This document shows positions 18,477 through 27,415 of a stretch of 64,000 bases of DNA, piece after piece. This stretch comes from Blastococcus sp. CT_GayMR19 (GTDB taxonomy: Bacteria; Actinomycetota; Actinomycetes; Mycobacteriales; Geodermatophilaceae), in the NCBI RefSeq assembly GCF_004570385.1, contig NZ_SPQL01000016.1, positions 39,016 through 103,015 on the forward strand, read 5' to 3'. The position numbers were made by a program, and so were the translations under genes. Numbering within the stretch: the first letter of the stretch is position 1; each line of letters begins with the position of its first letter. Under the pieces are notes generated by a model. The model was given only the letters and a program-made list of their open reading frames with translations, made no database searches and was not told where the DNA came from.

Positions 18477-20813
18477 GTGCCGCCCGTGAGCGACCGTGCC
18501 AGCACCTCCTCCGTCCCTGCCCGGGCGGTGGAGGCCGCCGTCGAACTCGCCGCCCGGCCCGCCGCCTCGACGCTGGTGGACGCCGAGCGCGAGCTCGGGC
18601 AGCAGGCGGGCATCGTCACGGCCGCCAGCGCCGCCGTCTCCGGCTCCACGAGCCCCGCCGGTGCGCACGCGGTCCTGCCCGGGGTGCTCGCCGACGTCCC
18701 GGTTGCCGTCCTGGTCATCGACCAGGAGGCCGGCGCGGTGATGTACGCCAACGTTGCCGCCGTCGAGCTCGCGGGCAACATCACGCTCCCCGTGGACATC
18801 GACACCTGGGGCGCGGCGGCCGGGCTCACCGATCTCTCCGGTGCCCCGCTGGCCAGCACGACCGGCCCGCTCTCGCTCGTCGCCCAGGGCCGTCCGCTCA
18901 CCGGTGAGGCCGTGCGGCTGGCCCCCGGCCGGAGCACCGAGCGGGAGCGGGCCGACGCCGACGACGGGCAGGACGACCAGCTGCTGTGGGTCACCGGCTT
19001 CCCCCTGACGCAGGTGGGCAGCGGCCAGCAGCTGGCGCTCGTGGTGTTCATGCAGCTCGATCCCGCGGACGAGACCAGCGACCCGGCGGCCTACCTCCAG
19101 GCGCTCCGCGAGCGGGCCGTCATCGCCACCGACATCACCTTCACGATCACCGACCCCCGCGAGCCCGACCATCCGCTGGTCTGGGTCAACCCCTCCTTCA
19201 CCCGCGTCACCGGGTACGAGGCCGACGAGGCCATCGGCCGGAACTGCCGCTTCCTCCAGGGCCCGGCCACGGATCCCGCCGTGGTCGCCGGCATCCGCGC
19301 GGCGATCGAGGAACGGCGTCCCCACACGGCAACGCTGCTGAACTACCGCAAGGACGGCACGGCGTTCTGGAACCAGCTGTCGATCAGCCCGGTCTTCGAC
19401 GGCAACAGCGACCTCGTCAGCTTCGTCGGGGTGCAGATCGACGTCACCGAGCGCGTCCGGGTGGAGCACGACCGCGAGTCCGCCTTCGCCGCCGAGCAGG
19501 CGGCTCGCCAGGACGCGGAACTGGCCCGCGCGGTCGCGGAGCGGGCGCGGGCCGACGCCGAGCGGGCACAGAGCCGGCTGGCGCTGATGGCCGAGGCCAC
19601 CAGCGCGCTGATCGCCACCCTCGACATGACCGAGCTGCTCGACCGCCTCGCCGGGTTGTGCGTGCCCCGGCTGGCCGACTGGGTCTTCCTGACCCTGGTC
19701 GACCAGTACGGCCAGGTGCGGGAGACCGCCGCCCGCCATCGCGACGGGCGGGAGAGCGACCTGGAGGTCATCGCCCGGCACAGCCGGCACCTGCCGCCCC
19801 GGTCCCCGAGCCGGCGGACCATCGCCAGCGCGCGGCCGGTGCTCCTCGAGGACATCACACCCGACGTCCTGCGGGACGTGATCGGCGACCCCGAGGTGGT
19901 GGCGGCGTTCCAGCGGCTGGGCGGCACGACGACGCTGACCGTGCCGATGGTGGCCCGGCGGCGCACCCTGGGCGCCCTCGCCCTGGTCCGGGCCGACGCC
20001 GGGACGTTCACCCGGGAAGAGATCGACCTGGCCGAGGACCTCGCCGCGCGGGCGGCGCTGGCGATGGACAACGTGCGGCTCTACCAGCAGGAGCACACGG
20101 TGGCCGACACCCTGCAGCGGTCGCTGCTGCCGGTGCTGCCGGAGATCCCCGGCATCGAGTCCGCCGCCCACTACGTCAGCGCCTCGACGGCGGCGGAGGT
20201 CGGTGGGGACTTCTACGACCTGCTGCAGCTCCCCGACGGGTCGGTGGGCATGGCCATCGGGGACGTCGTCGGCCACGACGTCGCCGCGGCGGCGGCGATG
20301 GGTCACCTGCGGGGCGTCCTGCGCGCGGTCGTCTGGGAGGCCGTGGACGGCGATCCCGGCTCGGTGCTGGCCCGCGTGGACCGGCTCGTGCAGGGGCTGC
20401 AGGTGGCGTCGCTGGCGACGATGGTCTACGCGCGGGCCGAGCGGCCCGCCCGCGCGGGCGCCCCGTGGCGGGTGCACGTCGCCAACGCCGGGCACCCGCC
20501 GCTCCTGCTGCGTGCGCCGTCGGGCGCCGTCCGCCTCGTCGACGGCGTGACCGGCCTGCTCGTGGGCGTGGACGTCACGGCCCACCGCGAGACGCTCACC
20601 GTCGAGGTGCCCAGCGGCTCCACGCTGATCGCCTACACCGACGGGCTGATCGAGCGCCCCGGCCTGGACCTGGATCAGGGCATCGTCGAGCTCTGCGCGC
20701 GGATCGCCGCCACGGCGCCGGACACCGGTCCCCGGGCGTTGTGCGACGCCGCCGTCAGCGGGGCGCTGGACCACCGGGACGACGTGGCGCTGCTCGCCGT
20801 CCGCTTCGGCTGA
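18477..20813 (+). CDS. Blue-light LOV-GAF-PP2C phosphatase
   Basis: 778-aa signalling protein. A degenerate PAS segment (about 60-150) is followed by a full LOV domain (about 215-325): WVNPSFTRVTGY, GRNCRFLQG with photoactive Cys257, and NYRKDGTAFWNQL. Then come a coiled coil (about 330-375), a GAF domain (about 380-530) and a SpoIIE/RsbU-type PP2C phosphatase (about 545-778) with metal-site motifs VGGDFYD and GDVVGHD. Blue light should form a flavin-cysteine adduct and alter dephosphorylation of an anti-sigma antagonist. No anti-sigma or antagonist genes are adjacent. The GTG at 18477 lacks a ribosome site but has a close -10 box. Confidence 0.93.
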   Translation: MPPVSDRASTSSVPARAVEAAVELAARPAASTLVDAERELGQQAGIVTAASAAVSGSTSPAGAHAVLPGVLADVPVAVLVIDQEAGAVMYANVAAVELAGNITLPVDIDTWGAAAGLTDLSGAPLASTTGPLSLVAQGRPLTGEAVRLAPGRSTERERADADDGQDDQLLWVTGFPLTQVGSGQQLALVVFMQLDPADETSDPAAYLQALRERAVIATDITFTITDPREPDHPLVWVNPSFTRVTGYEADEAIGRNCRFLQGPATDPAVVAGIRAAIEERRPHTATLLNYRKDGTAFWNQLSISPVFDGNSDLVSFVGVQIDVTERVRVEHDRESAFAAEQAARQDAELARAVAERARADAERAQSRLALMAEATSALIATLDMTELLDRLAGLCVPRLADWVFLTLVDQYGQVRETAARHRDGRESDLEVIARHSRHLPPRSPSRRTIASARPVLLEDITPDVLRDVIGDPEVVAAFQRLGGTTTLTVPMVARRRTLGALALVRADAGTFTREEIDLAEDLAARAALAMDNVRLYQQEHTVADTLQRSLLPVLPEIPGIESAAHYVSASTAAEVGGDFYDLLQLPDGSVGMAIGDVVGHDVAAAAAMGHLRGVLRAVVWEAVDGDPGSVLARVDRLVQGLQVASLATMVYARAERPARAGAPWRVHVANAGHPPLLLRAPSGAVRLVDGVTGLLVGVDVTAHRETLTVEVPSGSTLIAYTDGLIERPGLDLDQGIVELCARIAATAPDTGPRALCDAAVSGALDHRDDVALLAVRFG

Positions 20814-20838
20814 CCAGCAGCATGGGGCCGCCCCCTCG

Positions 20839-21348
20839 TCAGGCCTCGGTGCGGAGCAGTCCGTAGGCGCCGCGGTGGAACAGCAGCGGACGGCGTTCGG
20901 GATGCGCGCCGAGGTCCAGGACGCGCGCGACGGCGAGCGTGTGGTCGCCGCCGTCGTACTCGGCCCACAGCTCCCCGTCGATCCAGGCGACGATGTCGGA
21001 GAGGACCGGTGAGCCGTGGGCGCTCGGCGTCCAGGGCATCCCGGCGAACTTGTCCGGCGCGGAGCGGGCGAAGTTCTGCGAGACGGCGTCCTGCCCCTCC
21101 GCCAGCACGTTCACGCAGAACCGGCCGATCTCGCGCAGCCGCGGCCACGTGCGGGAGGTGCGCGCGGGAGCGAAGGCGACCAGCGGCGGATCGAGGGACA
21201 GCGAGCTGAACGCCTGGCAGGTGAAGCCGATCGGCCCCTCCGCGGTGACCGCGGTGACGACGGTGACCCCCGAGGCGAAGTGCCCGAGCACGTCGCGCAG
21301 CAACGATGGGTCGACGATCCGCTGCGGTCCTCCCTCGGAATCGCTCAT
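20839..21348 (-). CDS. Flavin reductase-like FMN-binding protein
   Basis: 169-aa flavin reductase-domain protein (HpaC/NTA-reductase type): VLGHFASGVTVVTA, then GFTCQAFSSLSLDPPLVAFAP as the flavin-binding core, and GRFCVNVLA. It would supply reduced FMN/FAD to a monooxygenase. The ATG at 21348 overlaps the upstream HMG-CoA lyase stop as ATGA, an odd pairing that suggests a catabolic operon acting on a CoA ester or aromatic substrate whose monooxygenase is elsewhere. Confidence 0.88.
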   Translation of the reverse strand: MSDSEGGPQRIVDPSLLRDVLGHFASGVTVVTAVTAEGPIGFTCQAFSSLSLDPPLVAFAPARTSRTWPRLREIGRFCVNVLAEGQDAVSQNFARSAPDKFAGMPWTPSAHGSPVLSDIVAWIDGELWAEYDGGDHTLAVARVLDLGAHPERRPLLFHRGAYGLLRTEA

Positions 21349-22280
21349 CCGGCGGCGAGGGCACGGGGCACCGAGCGGCCCCCGGCGCGGTAGAGCGAGC
21401 TGGGCAGGGCGTGCCCGACGGCCTGCTCGGTGACGCGGGCGGCAGTCAGGAGCGCGTCCAGGTCGAGGCCGGTCCGCACGCCCGACTCCTCCAGCATGTA
21501 GACCAGTTCCTCGGTGGCGATGTTGCCGCTCGCGCCCGGTGCGAACGGGCAGCCGCCGAGGCCGCCGATGGAGGAGTCCAGCTGGGCGGCGCCGGCCTGC
21601 ACGGCCGCCAGCGCGTTGGCCTGCCCGGTGCCGCGGGTGTCGTGGAAGTGGACGCCCACGGGCACGCCGGGACAGGCCCGGCGGACGGCGTCGAGCAGCT
21701 GGACCACGCGCAGCGGCGTCGTCGTCCCGATCGTGTCGCCGAGGCACAGCTGGTCGGCCCCGGCGGTCACGGCCGCTCGGGCGACGTCCACCGTGCGGCC
21801 GACGGGTGTGCGCCCGTCGAACGGGCAGTCCCACGCCGTGGCGATGACGACCTCGAGCGACCCGCCGGCCGCGTGGGCCAGGCCGGTGATCTCGGGGACG
21901 GCGCCGACGGCCTCCGCCGTGGAGCGCCCGGCGTTCGCCCGGCTGTGGCTGTCGGCCGCGGACACCACGTATTCCAGGTGGGCGACGCCCGCGTCGATCG
22001 CCCGGACCGCGCCGCGGGCGTTGGCCACGAGCGCCGACCAGTGCACGTCGGGCCACCGGGAGAGCTCGGCCGCGACCTGGTCGGCGTCGGCGAGGGCGGG
22101 CACGGCCCTGGGCGACACGAAGGACGTCGCCTCGATCCGCCGCACGCCGGTGGCGACCAGCGCCTCCAGCATCTCCAGCTTGGCGTCGAGGGGCACGGGC
22201 GTCTCGATCTGCAGGCCGTCCCGCATCCCGACCTCACGGACGTCGACCGCGCTCGGCAGCACCAGATCGAACTCGTTCAC
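21345..22280 (-). CDS. Hydroxymethylglutaryl-CoA lyase
   Basis: 311-aa TIM-barrel lyase that cleaves HMG-CoA to acetyl-CoA and acetoacetate at the end of leucine degradation. VREVGMRDGLQIE holds the metal and catalytic Arg-Asp. LDSSIGGLGGCPFAPGASGN carries the active-site Cys, and HFHDTRGTG supplies the metal-binding His pair. The GTG at 22280 has GAGGAGG 5 nt upstream. It is the first gene of a two-gene unit with a flavin reductase; no other leucine-degradation gene is nearby. Confidence 0.94.
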   Translation of the reverse strand: MNEFDLVLPSAVDVREVGMRDGLQIETPVPLDAKLEMLEALVATGVRRIEATSFVSPRAVPALADADQVAAELSRWPDVHWSALVANARGAVRAIDAGVAHLEYVVSAADSHSRANAGRSTAEAVGAVPEITGLAHAAGGSLEVVIATAWDCPFDGRTPVGRTVDVARAAVTAGADQLCLGDTIGTTTPLRVVQLLDAVRRACPGVPVGVHFHDTRGTGQANALAAVQAGAAQLDSSIGGLGGCPFAPGASGNIATEELVYMLEESGVRTGLDLDALLTAARVTEQAVGHALPSSLYRAGGRSVPRALAAG

Positions 22281-22446
22281 GCTCGCCTCCTCGGCCTCGG
22301 CGCCGGGGCCGTTTCGTCAGACCCATCCAGCATCCTGCACCTGCGCGAATTACCCCTTTAAGGCGACCCGGAACGGTTCCGGGGCGTCCGCAGCGCCGAT
22401 ACAGGGGACTGTCACGCAAGATGGTTGAAGTCGATGGAGGTAGGAA

Positions 22447-23337
22447 GTGATCGAGGTGGTGGAGGCGCTGCCGCCTGCGGACCGCCGCAGTGCGTTCTCC
22501 AACGCACCGATGGGCATCGGACTGACCACCCCGGCCGGGATCCTGGTCGATGCCAACCCGGCGCTGTGCGCTCTGGTGGGGCGATCGGCCGCCGAGCTGC
22601 ACGGCCGCTCCGTGCTCGGGCTCGTCCACCCCGACAGCCGGGCGGTCGCCGAGGAGGCACACGCGACGCTCAACTCCCACCGCTCCCGGCCGCTGCGGCT
22701 GGAGACGCGGCTGGTCCGGTCCGACCACAGCGAGGTGCCGGTCCAGGTGACCGCCTCCTGGGTGCCGGAGTCGGAGGACGGCCAGGCGGCGCACCTCGTC
22801 ATGATCGTCGAGGACATCACCGACCGGAAGGCCATGGAGGCCCAGCTGGTCCACCGGTCGCTGCACGACGCGCTGACCGGCCTGCCGAACCGGCTGCTCT
22901 TCCAGGACCGGCTGTGGCACGCGCTCGAGCGGGGCCACCGCGAGCGCACGCCCACCTGCGTGCTGATCATGGACCTCGACGGGTTCAAGGCGATCAACGA
23001 CGAGCTGGGCCACCCGATGGGCGACCTCGTGCTGATCTCCTTCGCCGAGCGGCTGCGCTCGGTGCTCCGCGCCAGCGACACCGCCGCCCGCCTGGGCGGG
23101 GACGAGTTCAGCATCGTCTGCGAGAACACCGAGCCGGCCGACGCCGAGGTGCTGGCCGACCGGCTCCGCACCGCGGTGACCGAGCCGCTGTCCCTGAGCG
23201 GGACGAGCGTCTCGGTCGGCATCAGCATCGGGATCGGCTCCGCGCCGGGAGGCGAGGAGCCGGGCGACGTCTACGAGCGGGTCGTCCGGGAGGCCGACGA
23301 CGCCATGTACGCGAACAAGGCCAGCCGCCGCCGCTGA
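22447..23337 (+). CDS. PAS-GGDEF diguanylate cyclase
   Basis: 296-aa soluble protein: PAS domain (about residues 12-130) and GGDEF domain (about 140-296). The active site is intact (GGDEF at 217-221), and an inhibitory-site RxxD motif (RASD, 208-211) sits exactly five residues before it, so product feedback by c-di-GMP is expected. There is no EAL domain. The GTG at 22447 follows GGAGG at 6-nt spacing. It ends directly against the MMPL exporter stop with no gap. Confidence 0.93.
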   Translation: MIEVVEALPPADRRSAFSNAPMGIGLTTPAGILVDANPALCALVGRSAAELHGRSVLGLVHPDSRAVAEEAHATLNSHRSRPLRLETRLVRSDHSEVPVQVTASWVPESEDGQAAHLVMIVEDITDRKAMEAQLVHRSLHDALTGLPNRLLFQDRLWHALERGHRERTPTCVLIMDLDGFKAINDELGHPMGDLVLISFAERLRSVLRASDTAARLGGDEFSIVCENTEPADAEVLADRLRTAVTEPLSLSGTSVSVGISIGIGSAPGGEEPGDVYERVVREADDAMYANKASRRR

Positions 23338-25584
23338 TCAGCGGGCCGCGGCCCCTACGACCTCGCGCTCGCCGGCCGGCGCCGCGGCACCCAGCCGCGC
23401 GCCCTCGACGTCCAGGTCGGGCAGCAGCCGGTCCAGCCAGCGGGGCAGCCACCAGGCCGACCGGCCCAGGAGCGCCAGGACGGCCGGGACGAGCGTCATC
23501 CGCACCAGGAAGGCGTCGACGAGGATGCCGACGGCCAGGCCGAAGGCGATCGCCTTGACGATGACGTCCTCGATGGTCACGAAGCTCGCGAAGACCGCGA
23601 ACATGATCAGCGCCGCGGCGACGACGACCCGTGCCGCGTGCCGGGCCCCGGTGACGACGGCGTCCCGGGGAGCGGCACCGTGCACGAACTCCTCGCGCAT
23701 CCGGGAGACGAGGAAGACCTCGTAGTCCATGGCCAGGCCGAACAGCACCGCCATGAGGATGACCGGCAGGAAGCTGATCACCGGGCCGGTCGCCGGGACA
23801 CCGAGCAGGTCGCTGAACCAGCCCCACTGGAACACCGCGACGACCGCGCCGAACGAGGCGCCCACGGACAGCAGGAACCCGACGGCGGCCTTCAGCGGGA
23901 CGAGGATCGAGCGGAACACCAGCAGGAGCAGCACGAGGGCGAGGCCGACCACCACGAGGGCGAAGGGCAGCAGCGCGTCGCCGAGCCGGTCGGAGACGTC
24001 GATGGCGACCGCCGTCTGCCCGGTCACGGCGATCTCGCCGCCGGACTCCCGCTCCAGGCCGGGGGCGAGATCGCGCAGATCGGCGACGAGGGCGTTGGTC
24101 GCCTCCTCCTGCGGGCCGCTCTCCGGGATCACCGTGACGATCGCCGTGCTGCCTCCGGGCAGCAGCGTCGGCTGGGCGAACGCGACGTCGTCCAGTCCGC
24201 CGGTGAACTCCCCGGGGGTCCCCGTGGGGGTCCCGCCGACAGCGGCCGCGATCCGGCCGACCGACTGCTCGGCCGTGGCGGGGTCGAGGCCCTCCACGAG
24301 CATCACCAGGGGACCGTTGAGGCCGGGACCGAAGTTCTCACTGATCAGGTCGTAGGCCTGGCGCTGGGGGGCCTCGGGCGCGGCCGTGGAGTTGTCGGGC
24401 AGCGCCAGCTGCAGCTGGGGCGCCGGGATCGCCAGGACGACCAGGCCGGCGAGGACGGCCAGCACGGTGACCAGCGGACGACGGGTGATCAGCCGGGTCC
24501 AGCGGGCGCCCATCGAGCCGCCGGCTCCGGTGGTCTCCCGCGCGTCGGCCAGCTCGCGGCGGGCCGCGCGGGAGCCGGGCTTCGGGGCCAGGCGCCCGCC
24601 CGCGAAGCCGAGCAGGGCCGGCAGCAGGGTGAGGGCGACGAGGACGGCGACGAGAACCGTGCCGGCCGCGCCGACGCCCATGACGGTCAGGAACGGGATC
24701 CCGACGACGGCGAGGCCCGACAGGGCGATGACGACGGTGAGGCCGGCGAAGACGACCGCGGACCCGGCGGTGCCGACCGCACGCGCCGCGGACTCCTCCG
24801 GGTGCATGCCCGCGGCCAGCTGGGTGCGGTGCCGGGACAGGATGAACAGCGTGTAGTCGATCCCCACGGCCAGCCCGATCATCAGCGCCAGGGTGGGCGC
24901 CGTCGAGGACAGGGTGATCAGGTTCGACGTGAGCAGCAGGCCACCCATGCCGACCGCGATGCCGACGATCGCCGTCAGCAGGTTCATCCCGGCCGCGAGC
25001 AGCGAGCCGAACGTCAGTACCAGCACGAGGACGGCGACCGCCACGCCGATGAACTCGGTGGCGCTGATCGCGACGCCGGTGGTGCCGAAGGCGTTGCCGC
25101 CGACGGCCACCTCGAACCCGGCGTCGGCGGCGGCCGCGGTCGTCTCCTGGAGAGCGTCGAGGGTCCCGGGCTCGATCTCGCCCTGCGCGACGTCGTACTG
25201 GACGGTGGCCAGGGCCGCCCGGCCGTCGGGGCTGATCGCGGAGCTCTCGAACGGGCTGACCACGGAGCCGACCTCCGGGGCCTGCCGGGCCGCGGCGACG
25301 ACCTGCTCGATGACGGCGGCGTTCGCCGGGTCGACCACGGTGGAGCCGTCGGGGGCGACGAAGACGATCTGCGCGCCGACGCCGGCGGCGCCCGGGGAGG
25401 CGGCGTCGAGCGAGTCGAGCGCCTCCTGGGACTCCGACCCCGGGATCGTGAACTCGTCGTCGAAGGAGCTGCCGAGGGTGAGCAGCAGGGCGACGACGGC
25501 ACCGAGGATCGCCAGCCACGCCACCGAGACGGTGCCGCGGTGGCGGTAGGAGGCGCGGCCGAGCCGGGCGAGCAGCGAGCTCAT
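23338..25584 (-). CDS. MMPL-family RND exporter
   Basis: 748-aa inner-membrane transporter with the MMPL two-repeat layout: TM1, a large extracytoplasmic loop (about 45-175), a TM2-6 block with GLAVGIDYTLFILSRHR (the proton-relay GxxxDY segment), a second loop (about 400-520), and a TM8-12 block with LFGLAMDYEVFLVSRMREE. Such proteins export lipids or drugs using proton force. The ATG at 25584 overlaps the tetR stop, so the regulator is cotranscribed and probably autorepresses the pair. The substrate is unknown. Confidence 0.92.
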   Translation of the reverse strand: MSSLLARLGRASYRHRGTVSVAWLAILGAVVALLLTLGSSFDDEFTIPGSESQEALDSLDAASPGAAGVGAQIVFVAPDGSTVVDPANAAVIEQVVAAARQAPEVGSVVSPFESSAISPDGRAALATVQYDVAQGEIEPGTLDALQETTAAAADAGFEVAVGGNAFGTTGVAISATEFIGVAVAVLVLVLTFGSLLAAGMNLLTAIVGIAVGMGGLLLTSNLITLSSTAPTLALMIGLAVGIDYTLFILSRHRTQLAAGMHPEESAARAVGTAGSAVVFAGLTVVIALSGLAVVGIPFLTVMGVGAAGTVLVAVLVALTLLPALLGFAGGRLAPKPGSRAARRELADARETTGAGGSMGARWTRLITRRPLVTVLAVLAGLVVLAIPAPQLQLALPDNSTAAPEAPQRQAYDLISENFGPGLNGPLVMLVEGLDPATAEQSVGRIAAAVGGTPTGTPGEFTGGLDDVAFAQPTLLPGGSTAIVTVIPESGPQEEATNALVADLRDLAPGLERESGGEIAVTGQTAVAIDVSDRLGDALLPFALVVVGLALVLLLLVFRSILVPLKAAVGFLLSVGASFGAVVAVFQWGWFSDLLGVPATGPVISFLPVILMAVLFGLAMDYEVFLVSRMREEFVHGAAPRDAVVTGARHAARVVVAAALIMFAVFASFVTIEDVIVKAIAFGLAVGILVDAFLVRMTLVPAVLALLGRSAWWLPRWLDRLLPDLDVEGARLGAAAPAGEREVVGAAAR

Positions 25585-26225
25585 GGGGAAGAGGACTCCA
25601 GATCAGGGGTCGTGGCGGCGCGGAGCAGCAGCAGCAGCGCCGTGCGTTCGAGGTCGGAGGCGGCGCGCCGGCCGGACGGGGAGACCCCGCCGACCACCTC
25701 GCGGATGACGACGCCGTCGTGCAGCGCCAGGACGATGCGGGCCAGGCGGTGGGCCGGGACGGTCAGCCGGATGCCCACCCGCGAGGCCGAGGTCTCGATC
25801 AGCGCGGTGAGGCGCCCGTGCAGGGCTTCCGCGTGGCGGCGCAGCGCCGCGGCCGCCTCCGGACGCCGGGCCGCGAGCAGCGCGTACTCGGTGTGCACGA
25901 GCACCCAGGTGCGGTCGGCGCGGAAGGTCGACAGGCAGCGCTCGACGGCGGCGCCCACCGGGTCGGCCTCGTCCTCGATGCCGGTCAGCTGCTCCTCGGC
26001 GAGGGCGAGGTTGCGGGCGGTCTCCCGGGCGTAGAGCGCGGCGAAGAGCTCGTCCTTGGTGCGGAAGCTGGAGTAGAAGGCGCCGCGGGTGAAGCCGCCC
26101 CGGGAGCAGATGTCCTCGACGCTGGCGGCGGCGAACCCGATCTCGGCGAAGGTCTCCAGTGCCGCGTCGAGCAGCCGTTCCACCGTCTCCGCCCGACGGC
26201 GGCGGGGGCGATCGACCTCGGACAC
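25581..26225 (-). CDS. TetR-family repressor of the adjacent exporter
   Basis: 214-aa regulator. N-terminal helix-turn-helix about residues 10-56 with FAEIGFAAASVEDICSRGG and the TetR recognition segment FTRGAFYSSFRTKDELF; the C-terminal part is a ligand domain. Start is the GTG at 26225. A cluster of GTATC/GATAC half-sites lies 12-33 nt upstream. Coupling by ATGA overlap to the MMPL exporter gene makes it the likely local repressor, induced by an exported or toxic lipophilic compound. Confidence 0.92.
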   Translation of the reverse strand: MSEVDRPRRRRAETVERLLDAALETFAEIGFAAASVEDICSRGGFTRGAFYSSFRTKDELFAALYARETARNLALAEEQLTGIEDEADPVGAAVERCLSTFRADRTWVLVHTEYALLAARRPEAAAALRRHAEALHGRLTALIETSASRVGIRLTVPAHRLARIVLALHDGVVIREVVGGVSPSGRRAASDLERTALLLLLRAATTPDLESSSP

Positions 26226-26236
26226 GATGCAGGACT

Positions 26237-26258
26237 GTATCGGATACGCCCGTGTATC
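26237..26258. promoter_or_regulatory. Probable TetR operator
   Basis: Half-sites GTATC-G-GATAC (26237-26247) and GATAC-GCCCGT-GTATC (26243-26258) form two overlapping inverted repeats just before the tetR start. A minus-strand TACAGT (26239-26234) could be the -10 of the same promoter, so binding would block transcription. Confidence 0.6.
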
Positions 26259-26278
26259 GACGCCAGCCCCGCCGGCGA

Positions 26279-26334
26279 GACTTTCCGCGCGGAAAGTCCC
26301 GGGCCGTTGCCGGACTTGCCGCGCGGAAAGTCCG
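26279..26334 (-). terminator. Twin palindromes after the M20 peptidase gene
   Basis: Perfect palindrome GACTTTCCGCGCGGAAAGTC (26279-26298) and a second copy with one mismatch (26311-26334, CGGACTTGCCGC/GCGGAAAGTCCG). The second starts 5 nt after the peptidase stop on the minus strand. They probably end the pgm-peptidase transcript. The layout repeats that at 11858-11912. Confidence 0.65.
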
Positions 26335-26339
26335 GCGGG

Positions 26340-27413
26340 TCAGCCGGGCCAGCGGCCGACGACGTCCCCGAACGCCGCGGCGGCCTGCTCGAGCTCGGCC
26401 AGCTCCACGTACTCGTCGCGGGCGTGCATGACCGCCGGCGTGCCCGGGCCCCACACCACGATCGGCGCGCCCTGCACCACCTCGACCAGCACGGAGGCAT
26501 CGGTGAAGTAGGTGGCCGGCTTCGACAGCACCGGGCCGGGGAGGGTGGCGACCCACGGGTCGTCGGCCGGCGTCCCCACCGGCGGCAGGTCGACCCGCAC
26601 CTCGACGTCGGCCACCTCCGGCTGGCCCTGCCACCAGCGCAGCAGCGCGCCCCCGTCGGCGACCGTGCGCATGTCGATGACGGCCTCCGCGCGGTCGGGG
26701 ACCACGTTGGCGGCGGCGCCCCCGGCCACCATCCCCGGGTTCCACGTCTCGTTGCCCAGGAACTCGTCGCTGCGCAGCGGGATCTCTCCCCCGGCGCGGG
26801 TGAGCAGCGCCGCCAGGTCGAGGACGGCGTTGTGCCCGCGCTCCGGCGTGCTGCCGTGCGCCGCGCGTCCCGCCGTCCGGACGGCGAGCCAGAGCGCGCC
26901 CTTGTGGCCGAGCACGACCTCGTTGCCGGTCGCCTCGGGGACGATCACGGCGCCGATGCGCTGCTCGCCGACGGCGGAGGCGGCCGCGGCGGCGCCCTTG
27001 GAGCCGATCTCCTCGTCGCTCGTGAGCAGCAGTGCGACCGGCGTCTCCGGATCGGCGCCCGCCAGCGCCGCCACGGACGCGACCAGGCCGGCCTTCATGT
27101 CGCTGCCCCCGCGGCCCCACACGCGACCGCCGTCCAGGTCGGCGCCGAACGGATCGCGCTGCCACTCGCCCGCGTCCGGCACCGGGACGGTGTCGATGTG
27201 GCAGGCGAGGAGCAGCTGTGGCCGGCCGGGATCGGTCGGCGTCCGGAGGAGCGTCCACGGGTGGTCGGGGTCGGAGCCCTCGGTGACCTGCAGATGCGGC
27301 GCATGTCCACGCAGGACCTCGACGACGGCGCCCATGGCGTCCCGTTGCGATCCGGGGTCGCCGGAGACGGTGACGCGGCCCACGAGCTCGCGGAGCAGCC
27401 CGACGACGTCCAT
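26340..27413 (-). CDS. M20-family metallopeptidase (ArgE/DapE/ACY1-like)
   Basis: 357-aa zinc amidohydrolase. Zinc ligands are visible in LACHIDTVP and GRGGSDMKAG, the catalytic Glu pair in TSDEEIGS, and a later HARDEYVELAEL segment carries the last His. A dimerisation domain lies about residues 170-275. Start ATG at 27413, two nt after the phosphoglucomutase stop, so it is cotranscribed. It could be a succinyl-diaminopimelate desuccinylase-like enzyme or an N-acyl amino acid hydrolase; the sequence does not decide. Confidence 0.88.
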   Translation of the reverse strand: MDVVGLLRELVGRVTVSGDPGSQRDAMGAVVEVLRGHAPHLQVTEGSDPDHPWTLLRTPTDPGRPQLLLACHIDTVPVPDAGEWQRDPFGADLDGGRVWGRGGSDMKAGLVASVAALAGADPETPVALLLTSDEEIGSKGAAAAASAVGEQRIGAVIVPEATGNEVVLGHKGALWLAVRTAGRAAHGSTPERGHNAVLDLAALLTRAGGEIPLRSDEFLGNETWNPGMVAGGAAANVVPDRAEAVIDMRTVADGGALLRWWQGQPEVADVEVRVDLPPVGTPADDPWVATLPGPVLSKPATYFTDASVLVEVVQGAPIVVWGPGTPAVMHARDEYVELAELEQAAAAFGDVVGRWPG

Positions 27414-27415
27414 GG

